Of a stretch of 49,325 bases of DNA, positions 1 through 8,975 are shown piece by piece (the stretch's first letter is position 1; each line of letters begins with the position of its first letter). Both the position numbers and the translations under genes were made by a program. The stretch is from contig RECN01000046.1 in the NCBI GenBank assembly GCA_007694005.1, positions 1 through 49,325 of the forward strand. Reading direction: 5' to 3'. The notes under the pieces are model-generated. The model made no database searches. It had not been told where the DNA came from and saw nothing but the letters and a program-made list of their open reading frames with translations. This DNA is from Spirochaetaceae bacterium. Its GTDB lineage: Bacteria; Spirochaetota; Spirochaetia; DSM-27196; SKKC01.

Positions 1-156
1 GAGCTTCAGTTCAACCGAGAACGAGCTCGCCCGGTTCTCCCCGAGGTGAATAATGCGAAAGCCGGGTCCGGTAACTTCGTGGGCGGGGCGGTCGAGGGAC
101 GGGCCTATGTCGCAGGAGAAGAGGACTATGCTAAGGATGGCCGCGAGCGGCAGTAA
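1..156 (+). CDS. C-terminal tail of a truncated upstream gene (unknown)
   Basis: Frame +1 is open from the first base to a TAA at 154-156 and gives about 51 residues with mixed charge and an acidic/Arg-rich end (AGEEDYAKDGRERQ). The composition is plausible for a protein tail, but there is no recognisable motif. A competing open frame from 53 to 244 starts inside it, is very rich in Arg, Ser and Gly, and lacks a ribosome binding site, so I prefer frame +1. The rest of the gene lies outside the window, so its function cannot be named. Confidence 0.4.
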   Translation, partial: ELQFNRERARPVLPEVNNAKAGSGNFVGGAVEGRAYVAGEEDYAKDGRERQ

Positions 157-201
157 CTTCATCATCAGTCTGGAGAAAAAATATCACGTACAGGGGCGAA
201 A

Positions 202-225
202 GTACACGAGTGGCGACTTGTGTAC
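202..225 (+). repeat. 10-bp inverted repeat, hairpin with GGCG loop
   Basis: GTACACGAGT at 202-211 pairs with ACTTGTGTAC at 216-225 through ten positions, one of them a G-T wobble, around a GGCG loop. It lies between the preceding stop codon and fabG. No T-run follows, so it is not a standard intrinsic terminator. It could be an operator, a transcript-end hairpin or part of the fabG leader. Confidence 0.45.
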
Positions 226-261
226 ACAGCCTGTTGAGGCGTGATATGGTTGTGGTCATTG

Positions 262-276
262 TCGGTCGCTGACCGA
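262..276 (+). promoter_or_regulatory. Inverted repeat just upstream of the fabG ribosome binding site
   Basis: TCGGTC-GCT-GACCGA is a perfect 6-bp inverted repeat with a 3-base spacer, ending 5 bases before the AGGAG (282-286) of fabG. The position suits an operator for a fatty-acid regulator or a short leader hairpin. No particular regulator can be assigned from the sequence. Confidence 0.35.
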
Positions 277-295
277 TTATCAGGAGTGTGACGAA

Positions 296-1039
296 ATGAC
301 CTTACAAGGAAAAAATGCAATCATTACGGGTGGCTCGCGAGGCATCGGGAAATCGATAGTCGAGGCCTTCCTCGCGGAAGGCGCGAACGTTGCGTATGTG
401 TCCCGTACGCAGGCTGAGGAGCACTCAGCGCTTGAGGCCATGGCTTCGAAGTACGGTGGGTCGGTCGTCTTCCGGCAGGCAGATGTCGGGGACGAAGAAT
501 CGATCACCGCAGCCATGAAAGACCTGCATACCGCTATGGGGTCTATCGACGTTCTCGTGAATAACGCCGGCATAACCAGAGACGGCCTTGTGTTCCGCAT
601 GAAGACCGAGGACTGGGACGATGTACTGCGCGTCAATCTTTCGAGTGCGTTCTACACCTGCCGCACGGTTTCGCGGATCATGATCAAGCAGCGCTCGGGG
701 AGCATCATAAACGTCACAAGCATAGTCGGTCTGATCGGTAACGGCGGACAGGTCAACTATGCCGCTTCGAAGGCGGGCATGGTAGGGCTCACAAAGAGCC
801 TTGCCCGCGAGGTCGCTGGCCGAAGCGTTCGGGTCAACGCGATTGCCCCCGGTTTTATCGAGACAGACATGACCGGTAAACTCACCGAAGAGCAGCGAGA
901 GGCGCTGGTGAGTCAGATTCCCATGGGACGGGTAGGAAAGCCCGAAGAAGTGGCGTCGGTCTGTGTGTTCCTCGCGGGGGATGCATCATCATACATGACC
1001 GGACAGGTGCTGCCGATTACCGGCGGCATGGCGATGTGA
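296..1039 (+). CDS. fabG: 3-oxoacyl-[acyl-carrier-protein] reductase FabG
   Basis: This NADPH-dependent short-chain dehydrogenase reduces 3-oxoacyl-ACP in type II fatty-acid synthesis in the cytoplasm. The 247-residue protein has the usual FabG length. The Rossmann motif TGGSRGIG is at residues 11-18, NNAG at 89-92, and the catalytic tetrad appears to be N114, S142, Y155 and K159 (YAASK). The C-terminus has the typical TGQVLPITGGMAM. The ATG at 296 follows AGGAG at 282-286. fabF starts 17 bases after the stop codon, so the two are almost certainly co-transcribed. Many SDR enzymes share this fold, but the close match to FabG and the fabF neighbour make the assignment firm. Confidence 0.95.
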   Translation: MTLQGKNAIITGGSRGIGKSIVEAFLAEGANVAYVSRTQAEEHSALEAMASKYGGSVVFRQADVGDEESITAAMKDLHTAMGSIDVLVNNAGITRDGLVFRMKTEDWDDVLRVNLSSAFYTCRTVSRIMIKQRSGSIINVTSIVGLIGNGGQVNYAASKAGMVGLTKSLAREVAGRSVRVNAIAPGFIETDMTGKLTEEQREALVSQIPMGRVGKPEEVASVCVFLAGDASSYMTGQVLPITGGMAM

Positions 1040-1056
1040 ACGACGGAGGTCGGATA

Positions 1057-2298
1057 ATGTCTGAACGCGTATTTGTGACAGGAATGGGGGCCATAACCCC
1101 GGTCGGAAACAGTGTCGGCGAGATGTGGAAGAATCTGCGCGAGGGACGGACGGGCATCGGACCGATTACCCGTTTCGACGCGGGCGAGTACGCCACGAAG
1201 ATCGCTGCCGAAATCAAGGACTTCAACGCCTCCGACTACATGGAAAAGCGCGATGCGCGCAAAATGGACGCGTTCTCACAGTTTTCGGTCGCAGCGGCCG
1301 CGCAGGCCATCGAGGACGCCGGGCTCAAGCAGGGCGATTTCGATCCCTATCGCGTCGGCATAATGATGGGGGTCGGCATCGGGGGCTTCGAAACCCTTGA
1401 AAGTTCCTATTTTGCGCTGATCGAGAAGGGACCGGGGCGGGTGCCGCCCATGACCATTCCGAAGCTCATAACGAACATAGGCCCGGCGAATATTGCCATT
1501 GCACACGGAATACGGGGGCCAGTCCTTTCGATGGCGACCGCCTGCGCTTCCGGTACCGATGCTATTACCCAGGCGCTCATGTGGTTGCGAGCCGGGATGC
1601 TCGACGTCGTGATCGCGGGTGGGGTGGAAGCCTGCGTAACCCGCATGGGCATAGCCGGATTCAACGTGATTCAGGCGCTTTCCACCGCGTATAACGACGC
1701 GCCGGAACGAGCGTCCCGACCGTTTGACGCCGACCGCGACGGGTTTGTCATGGGCGAGGGCTGTGGATTGATGGTGCTCGAACGCGAGTCCTTCATGACG
1801 AAACGTGGCGGGGTACCGAAGGTCGAGGTCGCCGGGTCGGCTATGACCTGCGACGCAAATCATCTGACGCAGCCTCATCCGGAAGGCGTCGGTGCCATAG
1901 CCGCCATGCGGGCAGCGCTCGCCGACGCCGGCATGCAGCCGGATGATATTGACTACATAAATGCCCACGGAACGGGCACCCCGATCAACGATCCCACCGA
2001 AGTGAAAGCAGTGAAGGGCGCGTTCGGTGATCACGCATACAAGGTTCCGGTATCTTCGACGAAGTCAATGACGGGGCATCTCGTCGGCGCGGCGGGTGGA
2101 GTCGAGGCGGTCATTACCGCCATGAGCATTATCGACGACTTCGTTCCACCGACCATACACCTCGATACACCTGATCCCGAATGCGATCTGGACCACGTGC
2201 CGAATGTCGGACGTCCGACTCGGGTCAGAGCCGCCATGAGTAACAGTCTCGGGTTTGGCGGGCATAACGGTATCCTGATTCTGAAACAGCCTGCCTGA
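1057..2298 (+). CDS. fabF: 3-oxoacyl-[acyl-carrier-protein] synthase II FabF
   Basis: FabF performs the condensation step of fatty-acid elongation, joining malonyl-ACP to acyl-ACP. The 413-residue thiolase-fold protein has the nucleophile Cys163 in TACASGTDA, the catalytic His304 in NAHGTGTP, Lys336 (STKSMTGH) and His341, spaced as in the family. A GTG at 1036 would add seven residues overlapping the fabG stop, but the ATG at 1057 has a strong GGAGG at 1045-1049 with a 7-base gap and is preferred. It forms a two-gene unit with fabG. The two catalyse consecutive steps of the same cycle. A bidirectional terminator follows the gene. Confidence 0.96.
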   Translation: MSERVFVTGMGAITPVGNSVGEMWKNLREGRTGIGPITRFDAGEYATKIAAEIKDFNASDYMEKRDARKMDAFSQFSVAAAAQAIEDAGLKQGDFDPYRVGIMMGVGIGGFETLESSYFALIEKGPGRVPPMTIPKLITNIGPANIAIAHGIRGPVLSMATACASGTDAITQALMWLRAGMLDVVIAGGVEACVTRMGIAGFNVIQALSTAYNDAPERASRPFDADRDGFVMGEGCGLMVLERESFMTKRGGVPKVEVAGSAMTCDANHLTQPHPEGVGAIAAMRAALADAGMQPDDIDYINAHGTGTPINDPTEVKAVKGAFGDHAYKVPVSSTKSMTGHLVGAAGGVEAVITAMSIIDDFVPPTIHLDTPDPECDLDHVPNVGRPTRVRAAMSNSLGFGGHNGILILKQPA

Positions 2299-2314
2299 GC
2301 CATGGTGTTCGCAT

Positions 2315-2346
2315 AAAAAAACCGCCCTGCTGAGGGCGGTTTTTTT
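2315..2346. terminator. Bidirectional intrinsic terminator between fabF and ftsH
   Basis: ACCGCCCT (2321-2328) and AGGGCGGT (2333-2340) form a perfect 8-bp stem around a GCTG loop. It is flanked by an A-run on the left and a T-run on the right, so it can end transcripts of both convergent genes, fabF (+) and ftsH (-). Confidence 0.92.
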
Positions 2347-2364
2347 GTCACCGTTCGGTGGTGC

Positions 2365-4293
2365 TCAGACCTCGGCGGGTCCCGTCGGGCCGGTGGGAGC
2401 ACCGGACTCAGCCGCAGCGAGCGCCTCCGGTGCCTTGATACCGAGCATCTCAAGCACAGCCTTGCCTGACACTTCCTCTTCGGTAAGCAGACGCTCGGCG
2501 AGCTGTTCGAGTATCTTTCGCTTCTCGGTCAGCGCCTCCTTCGCTCGTTTGTAGCCGTCGGTAATCACGTGTCGTATTTCGACGTCCGCCTCGCGCATGG
2601 TTTCCTCGGAGTGATCCTTGGGCCTGCCCATTTCCTCACCGAGGAAGACATCCTTGCGATCACCTCCGAGCGCCATCGGTCCGATCTTGTCGCTCATGCC
2701 CCAGCGGGTGACCATGCTCTTTGCGAGTTTGGTTGCTTCGCTGAAGTCGCTTTCGGCTCCGGTAGAAATACTGTTGATAACGAGATCCTCTGCGGCCCGT
2801 CCGCCGAGCAGCACCGCAATGCGGTCGAGCAGGTAGTCGCGCGAGTACACGTAACGCTCGCCGGCGGGAAGCTGCTGTGTTACACCCATAGCGCCGCTGT
2901 CGCGGGGTACTACGGTGACCTTGTGCAGGGGGTCCGCATGCGGAAGAATCGCGGCGAGAATCGCGTGTCCCGCTTCGTGATAGGCAATAATCTTCTTTTC
3001 TTCGTCGGTAATAATGAGATTGCGTCTTTCAAGACCCATGAGAATCTTGTCCCGCGCAACCATGATGTCGTCTCTGTTAATGACGGTCTTCTGCGTGCGG
3101 GCCGCAATGAGGGCGCCCTCATTCAGGAGGTTCTCCAGATCGGCACCGCTGAAGCCGGGGCAGCCCCGTGCGATTTCTTCGAAATCGACCGAGGAATCAA
3201 GCGGTTTTTTCTGCGCGTGTATCTTCAGGATGTCGACGCGGTCCTGCATGCTCGGCAGACCGATCGTGAGACGTCGGTCGAATCGTCCGGGGCGAAGCAG
3301 GGCGGGGTCGAGGATGTCGGGGCGGTTGGTAGCGGCAATCACGATGGTCGTGTGCGCCTGTTCGAAGCCGTCCATTTCGCTCAAGAGCTGGTTCAGTGTC
3401 TGTTCGCGTTCGTCGTGGCCGCCTCCGAGCCCGGCGCCACGATGGCGACCGATACTGTCGAGCTCATCCACGAAGATGATGCTCGGAGAGTTCTTTTTCG
3501 CCTCTTCAAACAACTTCCGCACGCGGGATGCGCCGACACCGACAAACATCTCCATGAAGTCCGATCCGCTGATACTGTAGAACGGAACATCGGCTTCGCC
3601 GGCGATAGCCCGCGCGATGAGGGTCTTACCAGTGCCGGGAGGACCGATCAGCAGTACGCCTTTCGGGGTTCGGGCGGCAAGCTGCTTATAGCGGTCGGGA
3701 TGCTTCAGATAATCGACAATTTCCTTGATTTCTTCTTTGGCTGCGCTGACACCCGCGACATCGTCAAAGGTGACGCTTTCCTTGGTCTTTTTGTACAGCT
3801 TGGCCTTGTTCTGGTTTATCTGGAACATGCTTCGCCCCTGCTGCCGCATGCTGCGGAACAGGATAATTCCAATCCAGACAAAAATGATGATGGGGAGGAA
3901 GTTCAAGAGCAGTCCCAGTATGCTGAAGTCCTGTTCGGGCTCGGTGCGCACCTGTACGTCCTGCTCTTCGAGCAGATTCAGGAGATCCGGGTCGCCGAAT
4001 GAGGGTATGAAGGTACTGAAACGCCCGTCTGCGTCGTCACGGCCGCGGAAACTGCCTTCTATGCGCTGGCCGGACACGACGACCTGGGTTACATTCCCGT
4101 TCCGTACTTCCTGCCGAAAGCGACTGTAGCTGATCTGATTCGAGTCCTGCTGACCGAGAAACAGGTTGGTTACGACCGGAATGAGAAAAATAGCTATAAG
4201 AAAAAAGACAAAGTACTTATAGCTGTTGTTCATCTTCGGTCCCTGCCCGTTTTCTTCGAAGCGGTCCTGAGAGTCTTTCGGGTTTTCTGACAT
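2365..4293 (-). CDS. ftsH: ATP-dependent zinc metalloprotease FtsH
   Basis: FtsH is a membrane-anchored AAA+ protease that degrades misfolded membrane proteins and short-lived regulators. The 642-residue protein has transmembrane segments at about 28-46 and 126-146 enclosing a small periplasmic domain. Next come Walker A GPPGTGKT (217-224), Walker B IIFVDE (272-277), the second region of homology around [20 protein letters not shown], and the zinc site HEAGH (439-443) with a downstream Asp ligand in SDFSEAT. The frame continues upstream to 4464, but the extra 57 residues have no family character and MSENPKDS at 4293 is the natural start. It is a complete, ordinary FtsH, divergent from the HAD gene at 4467. 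Confidence 0.97.
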   Translation of the reverse strand: MSENPKDSQDRFEENGQGPKMNNSYKYFVFFLIAIFLIPVVTNLFLGQQDSNQISYSRFRQEVRNGNVTQVVVSGQRIEGSFRGRDDADGRFSTFIPSFGDPDLLNLLEEQDVQVRTEPEQDFSILGLLLNFLPIIIFVWIGIILFRSMRQQGRSMFQINQNKAKLYKKTKESVTFDDVAGVSAAKEEIKEIVDYLKHPDRYKQLAARTPKGVLLIGPPGTGKTLIARAIAGEADVPFYSISGSDFMEMFVGVGASRVRKLFEEAKKNSPSIIFVDELDSIGRHRGAGLGGGHDEREQTLNQLLSEMDGFEQAHTTIVIAATNRPDILDPALLRPGRFDRRLTIGLPSMQDRVDILKIHAQKKPLDSSVDFEEIARGCPGFSGADLENLLNEGALIAARTQKTVINRDDIMVARDKILMGLERRNLIITDEEKKIIAYHEAGHAILAAILPHADPLHKVTVVPRDSGAMGVTQQLPAGERYVYSRDYLLDRIAVLLGGRAAEDLVINSISTGAESDFSEATKLAKSMVTRWGMSDKIGPMALGGDRKDVFLGEEMGRPKDHSEETMREADVEIRHVITDGYKRAKEALTEKRKILEQLAERLLTEEEVSGKAVLEMLGIKAPEALAAAESGAPTGPTGPAEV

Positions 4294-4360
4294 GTAAATT
4301 CGATATGCGCTCCCCGCTGGAAACGCTTTCTCCTCAAATACTAGGCTAACTGCTGTGTCG

Positions 4361-4391
4361 GTGCGGGGATGTTGCCGAAGCGATCCCGCAC
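4361..4391. repeat. GC-rich hairpin in the ftsH / HAD divergent intergenic region
   Basis: GTGCGGGGAT (4361-4370) and ATCCCGCAC (4383-4391) form a strong imperfect stem around an 11-base loop. It lies 67 bases upstream of the ftsH start and 75 bases before the divergent HAD gene. A TATACT at 4407-4412 could be the -10 of the plus-strand gene, but no clear -35 accompanies it. The hairpin may be an operator or a leader structure. Confidence 0.35.
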
Positions 4392-4466
4392 GTATACGAT
4401 GAACAATATACTTATGAAACACACGCCCCTGCAAGCGCCCCGACATCGGGTAATGGTCAGGCATCT

Positions 4467-5657
4467 ATGCATATAGAACGTTTCGTTGAGCGTAATCTCG
4501 ACAGCACAGAGATACGTCGCAATCTGGCTTGTGATGCACTCGAGGGACAGATTTGTCCCGATGCCGCGGATGCTCTCCGGGACATTCTTGCCGACATCGA
4601 CGCCGCCGTGGACGAGGCGGGTAATCTGCACGTTGAGATCGCCGGCGAGTCGGTTTCCACGCGAGCGGATTACGAGCGAACCGAACTCGCGCGGGATATT
4701 GTCCTGGCTGAGGACGGTATAGAGGCTCTGATCGGTCGTATCTGCGACGAGGATTCCTCTATTCTCGATCAGTCGCAGCTGGTCGCTGAGCGGCTCGCCG
4801 GCCGTCAGTTTGAGGCCTGCTTCACTGACCGGGATGGTACCGTTAACGGCTACTCGAACCGCTACGTGACGAGCATACAGCCCGCACACGTAGCGCTTTC
4901 GCTGACGCGGTTCGCAGCCGCTGTCTGTAATCACTTCGTGGTACTCACCGCAGGTCCACTCGCCGATCCCGGTATTCTTGATCTGAGCGTCATGCCTTCC
5001 TCGCAGGTTGTGTACGCGGCGTCAAAAGGTCGTGAGGTCGTGTTTCCGGACGGCTCCGGGATAGCAGAGCATTTGGGGCCGGATCAACGAAGCGCGCTCC
5101 GCGAGCTTGCCCGGGCGGTCGAGGACTTGTACCTGACTGATCGATTCGCGTCGTTCAGGTACGTCGGGTCGGGGCTTCAATCCAAGTTTGGCGAATGTTC
5201 GGTCGCCTATCAGGACTGGCAGTCGAACTGTCCGCCGGAACTGTCTCTTGCCTTTAGGGCAGAAATCGAGGCGCAGATTCGTCGAATCGATCCTGACGGA
5301 CGCACCTTTCACGTGGAAGACGGGGGTCGGGATCTGGAGATATCAACGCTCGACGCGTCGGCCACGGCCTACGATAAGGGAGCCGGCCTGCTGTTTGTCG
5401 CCGAACACGCCGGAATAGGCCTCAAGGGTCGATCCGTGCTTGTCTGTGGTGATACTATGAGCGATGTACCCATGGTCCGGCGTGCGGCCGAGGCGGGAGC
5501 CAGGCTGGAGGTTATATTCGTGACTACGGATCCTGCGCTTCAGGCTCAGCTTCGGGATGTTGCGCCGCAGACGCTCTTTGTCGACCGATACGAGGCGCTC
5601 GTACTGGGGATGTACCTTGCAGTTACGGAGGAAACACATGAATACATGGTGGTGTGA
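4467..5657 (+). CDS. HAD-superfamily phosphatase, trehalose-6-phosphate-phosphatase-like
   Basis: This 396-residue protein carries a HAD hydrolase core in its second half. Motif I is FTDRDGT with nucleophile D121 and acid/base D123. Motif II is probably T161 (VLTAG), motif III is K304 in YDKGAG, and motif IV is GDTMSDVPM (D329, D333). The GDxxxD ending and DKG lysine are typical of class IIB HAD enzymes that act on sugar phosphates (trehalose-, sucrose- and mannosylglycerate-phosphate phosphatases). The first 115 residues are helical and unassigned. The next gene starts inside its last 20 bases, so the two HAD genes are translationally coupled. I infer a disaccharide- or glucoside-phosphate phosphatase. 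The substrate is unknown, and no synthase gene is present in the window. Confidence 0.7.
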   Translation: MHIERFVERNLDSTEIRRNLACDALEGQICPDAADALRDILADIDAAVDEAGNLHVEIAGESVSTRADYERTELARDIVLAEDGIEALIGRICDEDSSILDQSQLVAERLAGRQFEACFTDRDGTVNGYSNRYVTSIQPAHVALSLTRFAAAVCNHFVVLTAGPLADPGILDLSVMPSSQVVYAASKGREVVFPDGSGIAEHLGPDQRSALRELARAVEDLYLTDRFASFRYVGSGLQSKFGECSVAYQDWQSNCPPELSLAFRAEIEAQIRRIDPDGRTFHVEDGGRDLEISTLDASATAYDKGAGLLFVAEHAGIGLKGRSVLVCGDTMSDVPMVRRAAEAGARLEVIFVTTDPALQAQLRDVAPQTLFVDRYEALVLGMYLAVTEETHEYMVV

Positions 5658-6411
5658 AGGTGCGATTTTCGATCTTGACGGAGTCATTACCGGTACCGCC
5701 AGGACGCATTTTACCGCCTGGAAGGAGACCTTTGAGGACTTTCTCGGGAACCGGCTCGATGCCGGTGACGAGGCGTCCCGACCGTTCACTCATGACGAGG
5801 ACTACGTACCCTACGTCGACGGGAAGCCTCGCTACGACGGTGTGCGGAGTTTCCTCGAGTCGCGCGGTATCAGTCTGCCCGAAGGCTCGGATGACGACGG
5901 CCCGGATGCGGAAACGGTCCGCGGAGTCGGGAACGCGAAGAATATCGCATTCCGGCGCATCGTCGAGCGCGATGGTGTAGAGATATACGACTCTACGGTG
6001 AAACTCGTCGAGGAGCTGCGGGATCGGGGCGTACAGGTCGGAGTCGCATCTTCGAGCAAGAACGCGCGGTTCATCCTCGAGACCACAGGGCTGCTCGACC
6101 TCTTTGGAACGGTTGTCGACGGAGTCACCAGCGTCGAGCTCGGGCTCAAGGGTAAGCCTGCACCGGACATCTTTCTCACCGCTGCCGAACGGCTGTCAGT
6201 CCATCCCGAGCGATCGCTCATGGTCGAGGACGCGTTTTCGGGCGTAGAGGCCGGCGTGAACGGTAACTTTGCTCTCGTGATCGGTGTAGCCAGAGGTTCC
6301 AACCACGAGGGATTGCGAGAACGCGGCGCTCACGTGGTCGTGCCGGATCTCGCAGAATACAGCATCGTCGAAATCGAATCCTACTTCCGGAAACTCAGCG
6401 GTACAGACTGA
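5638..6411 (+). CDS. HAD-IA hydrolase, beta-phosphoglucomutase-like
   Basis: This 257-residue HAD subclass IA protein has motif I FDLDGVITGT (D12, D14), motif II around ASSSKN, the motif III Lys in LKGKPAPD and the motif IV acidic pair in VEDAFSGVEAG. The layout and the segment YVDGKPRYDGVRSFL match the subgroup annotated as beta-phosphoglucomutase family hydrolases, often found near trehalose or kojibiose metabolism genes. The aspartate that usually follows GVIT is Gly here, so true mutase activity is uncertain and a phosphatase is possible. The ATG at 5638 follows GGAGG at 5627-5631 and overlaps the previous gene by 20 bases. An in-frame start at 5557 would overlap by about 100 bases and lacks support. 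Confidence 0.75.
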   Translation: MNTWWCEGAIFDLDGVITGTARTHFTAWKETFEDFLGNRLDAGDEASRPFTHDEDYVPYVDGKPRYDGVRSFLESRGISLPEGSDDDGPDAETVRGVGNAKNIAFRRIVERDGVEIYDSTVKLVEELRDRGVQVGVASSSKNARFILETTGLLDLFGTVVDGVTSVELGLKGKPAPDIFLTAAERLSVHPERSLMVEDAFSGVEAGVNGNFALVIGVARGSNHEGLRERGAHVVVPDLAEYSIVEIESYFRKLSGTD

Positions 6412-6479
6412 CGCCGGTAGCCCCGTGCCGGACGATCAGGCTTGTATCTGGTGACCGTTCCGCGATACCGTAAAAACCT

Positions 6480-7163
6480 ATGGCAGAAAATGGACGAAGT
6501 CGGAGGCGCGGCCGGGGGCGCCGTCGCGGCGGTCAGACCGGCAATACACAGGATACGCAGAACAAGGCCGGAGCTGAGAGTTCTGCGCCTCAGGACAAAG
6601 GCGCATCCAGCCCTGCACCCGCGAAGAAAAGCTCGCGTCGCTCGCGTCGTGGCAGGGGGCGCTCTTCCGCATCGCGGACCGAGAATCGTCGCCCGAAGAC
6701 CCGTGTCGAAGACATGTATATCAAGATGCCCGATCCGATTCCGGAGCGCGACTATGCGCCCTGTCCGGTCTGCGGCAAGGCGATAGACCATGTGTTCAGC
6801 GCTGTCGCTCATCGTTCCAACGGTCTTCCTGCCCACATTGAGTGCATCGTGGGTGAGCTGTCGAAGGACGAGCATCTCGACGAAGGTGATCGCATCGTTT
6901 ATCTCGGTCGCGGTAATTTCGGCGTTGTCGGCAAAGACCCTGTCGTCGAAGACGGGAAGAAACGCTTTAACGTGAAGCGGCGAATTCAGTATGAGACCGG
7001 ATCCGATGCCCCAGACTGGCGTCGGGAGTTGAGTCCGGGCATATCACGCGATTATACCCCTGAGCCGGAACGCCTGGATGAGGTTGCGCCCGAAAAAGAG
7101 CAGACTTTGAGAGAAACCCTGGGAACCGATCGCGACGCGATCTATATGCCCCGGCTGAACTGA
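6480..7163 (+). CDS. Arg-rich protein with a CxxC/HxxC zinc-binding motif, function unknown
   Basis: This 227-residue protein starts with about 75 residues of Arg/Gly/Ser/Ala low-complexity sequence (SRRRGRGRRRGG, then a second Arg-Ser block near 51-62), which suggests nucleic-acid binding. A folded part follows with C95-P-V-C98 and H119-I-E-C122, a likely four-ligand zinc site, and then a compact beta-rich segment (DRIVYLGRGNFGVV) up to about residue 165. The tail is charged. No clear ribosome binding site precedes the ATG at 6480. It stands alone between the HAD pair and the DnaJ-like gene. I recognise it only as a spirochaete-style conserved hypothetical protein. Binding to ribosomes or RNA is a guess from composition. 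Confidence 0.75.
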   Translation: MAENGRSRRRGRGRRRGGQTGNTQDTQNKAGAESSAPQDKGASSPAPAKKSSRRSRRGRGRSSASRTENRRPKTRVEDMYIKMPDPIPERDYAPCPVCGKAIDHVFSAVAHRSNGLPAHIECIVGELSKDEHLDEGDRIVYLGRGNFGVVGKDPVVEDGKKRFNVKRRIQYETGSDAPDWRRELSPGISRDYTPEPERLDEVAPEKEQTLRETLGTDRDAIYMPRLN

Positions 7164-7227
7164 TATCAGCAATCTATTCACCCCGGCCGCATCTGTTGGT
7201 ACATTGTAGAAAAGGGAGATATCAGGC

Positions 7228-8232
7228 GTGGCAGTAACGTATCAGGATTACTATGAAATACTGGGTGTATCCCGGAGTGCATCCCAGGACGAGATAAAAA
7301 AGGCCTACCGTAAGCTTGCGGCAAAGTATCACCCCGACGTGAACAAGACCAAAGAAGCGGAGGATATGTTCAAGAAGGTCGGCGAGGCCTACGAGGTGCT
7401 CGGTGATCCAAAAAACCGCAAGAAATACGATATGCTCGGTCATAACTGGAAGGCCGGAGACCAGTTTGATCCATCGAACTGGGATTTCGGATTCGGTAGA
7501 AACCGGCGACCGGAGAACAACACCGGTGGCGCCCAGGGCGGCTTTTCCTTCGAAGATCTTGGAGATCTCGGGGGCGGGTTCAGCGACTTCTTCGAGTCGA
7601 TTTTCGGCGGCTTCGGTCGCGGAGGCGGAAGTCCCTTCGGAGGAGCCGGCAGTGCGGGTGGTGCTGCGGGAAGCAGCAGGCGATCGACGCGTGGACAGGA
7701 TATACAGGCAGAAGTAGCTCTGTCGCTCGAGGATGCCTTCCGCGGCGGAAAACGCAGCATAACCCTTGCCGATCCCGATGGTCCGACCGGCAAACCCCGC
7801 AATTACGAGATAACGATCCCCGAAGGCGTGCGCGACGGGCAGAAGCTCAGACTGACCGGCCAGGGCTCGCCTTCACCGGGTGGAGGAAAGCCCGGTGACC
7901 TGTACATCACCCTCAGAATCAACACGCATCCGGTTTTCCGCCTGAATGGAAGCGATATCGAACGCGATCTTGAGATCACCCCCTGGGAGGCTGCGCTCGG
8001 TGCGACAGTCACCGTACAGACAGTCGGCAGTAAAGTGAACATGAAGGTGCCAGCGGGGGCGAGATCGGGTACCCGGTTGCGAATACGGGAGAAGGGGCTT
8101 TCCACCTCATCGGGAGGCCGAGGGGACTTTTTTGCGGTCCTCAGGATCGTCGTTCCAAAGCAGCTGTCTGCCCGCGAACGCGAGCTTTTCGAGGAGCTTG
8201 CCCGGGAGTCATCATTCAACCCGCGCGAGTAG
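7228..8232 (+). CDS. DnaJ-family co-chaperone (CbpA-like, no zinc finger)
   Basis: The protein has an N-terminal J domain (about residues 5-70) with the essential HPD at 35-37 for stimulating DnaK ATPase. A Gly/Phe-rich linker follows, unusually rich in Gly and Ser around residues 105-155, then the two beta-sandwich client-binding domains ending near residue 330. The CxxCxGxG zinc repeats of classical DnaJ are absent, so it is a type II (CbpA-like) J protein. The start is GTG at 7228, preceded by AGGGAG about nine bases upstream. It is followed after 24 bases by a flavin reductase gene. It probably acts with DnaK in protein folding. No dnaK or grpE is nearby. Confidence 0.9.
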   Translation: MAVTYQDYYEILGVSRSASQDEIKKAYRKLAAKYHPDVNKTKEAEDMFKKVGEAYEVLGDPKNRKKYDMLGHNWKAGDQFDPSNWDFGFGRNRRPENNTGGAQGGFSFEDLGDLGGGFSDFFESIFGGFGRGGGSPFGGAGSAGGAAGSSRRSTRGQDIQAEVALSLEDAFRGGKRSITLADPDGPTGKPRNYEITIPEGVRDGQKLRLTGQGSPSPGGGKPGDLYITLRINTHPVFRLNGSDIERDLEITPWEAALGATVTVQTVGSKVNMKVPAGARSGTRLRIREKGLSTSSGGRGDFFAVLRIVVPKQLSARERELFEELARESSFNPRE

Positions 8233-8256
8233 CCGGCACAGGGATGTTCACGCTAT

Positions 8257-8889
8257 ATGGAAATCCGAATCCAGGATCTGACCGTCAGAGACCGCTATAA
8301 GCTTCTCATCGGGACGGTCGTCCCGCGCCCGATCGCCTGGATCACGACGCGTGCGGAAAACGGGATTGTCAATCTCGCACCTTTCAGCTACTTCAACGCG
8401 GTCGCTTCAAACCCACCGACGCTTGCGGTCAGTTTCAGCTGGAATCCTGATCGGGACGATCACCACAAAGACAGTCTGCGCAATCTCCTGGCGAGCCGCG
8501 AGTGCGTCGTGAATGTCGTCAGCGAGACGGACGCGGAGGTCATGAATCTGACCGCAACGGATTTCCCTCAGGACATCGGAGAGGTTTCGTATCTCGGGGT
8601 CACGCTGAGTGAGTCGCAGACGATTGAAACACCTCGAGTGGCGTCTGCGCCGGTCGCCTTTGAGTGCGGACTTGACCGGACCGTGCAGATCGGTGACGGG
8701 CCCGGGAGCTCAACTCTGGCCCTGCTGACCGTCAATCACGTATTCGTCGCAGACGACGTCATTGACGATGGTTTTTACGTCAATGTGGAGCGTCTTGCCC
8801 CGCTTGCGCGGCTCGCGGGCGGCTATTACAGTCTGCTGAAGAAACCTTTCGAGCTCAACAGGGTGCGTTTTTCGGATTTAAAGAAGTAA
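8257..8889 (+). CDS. Flavin reductase / FMN-binding split-barrel protein
   Basis: This 210-residue protein belongs to the flavin reductase-like (DIM6/NTAB, flavoredoxin) family. Members bind FMN in a split beta-barrel and reduce flavin or pass electrons. The family start is visible: LIGTVVPRPIAWITT at about residues 17-31, then NLAPFSYFNAVASNPPTLAVSF, the FMN-contacting region. The ending GGYYSLL...FELNR is also usual for the group. It starts 24 bases after the DnaJ-like gene, so the two may share a transcript, although their roles do not obviously connect. The physiological substrate cannot be told from the sequence. Confidence 0.88.
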   Translation: MEIRIQDLTVRDRYKLLIGTVVPRPIAWITTRAENGIVNLAPFSYFNAVASNPPTLAVSFSWNPDRDDHHKDSLRNLLASRECVVNVVSETDAEVMNLTATDFPQDIGEVSYLGVTLSESQTIETPRVASAPVAFECGLDRTVQIGDGPGSSTLALLTVNHVFVADDVIDDGFYVNVERLAPLARLAGGYYSLLKKPFELNRVRFSDLKK

Positions 8890-8975
8890 TTTGTGAACGG
8901 CTGCGACAAATCGTTCTTGGACGAATGCCGTTGCTTAGTGATAGACTACCCCCACACACAATCTGGAGGATTATT

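Noticed and set aside
53-244. Small open frame of 63 residues near the left edge
   Set aside because: It starts inside frame +1 of the upstream gene, is Arg/Ser/Gly-rich and covers the hairpin at 202-225; no ribosome binding site.
2569-4002. Long plus-strand open frame (477 residues)
   Set aside because: It is antisense to ftsH, whose family motifs are complete on the minus strand; GC-rich codon use opens the opposite frame.
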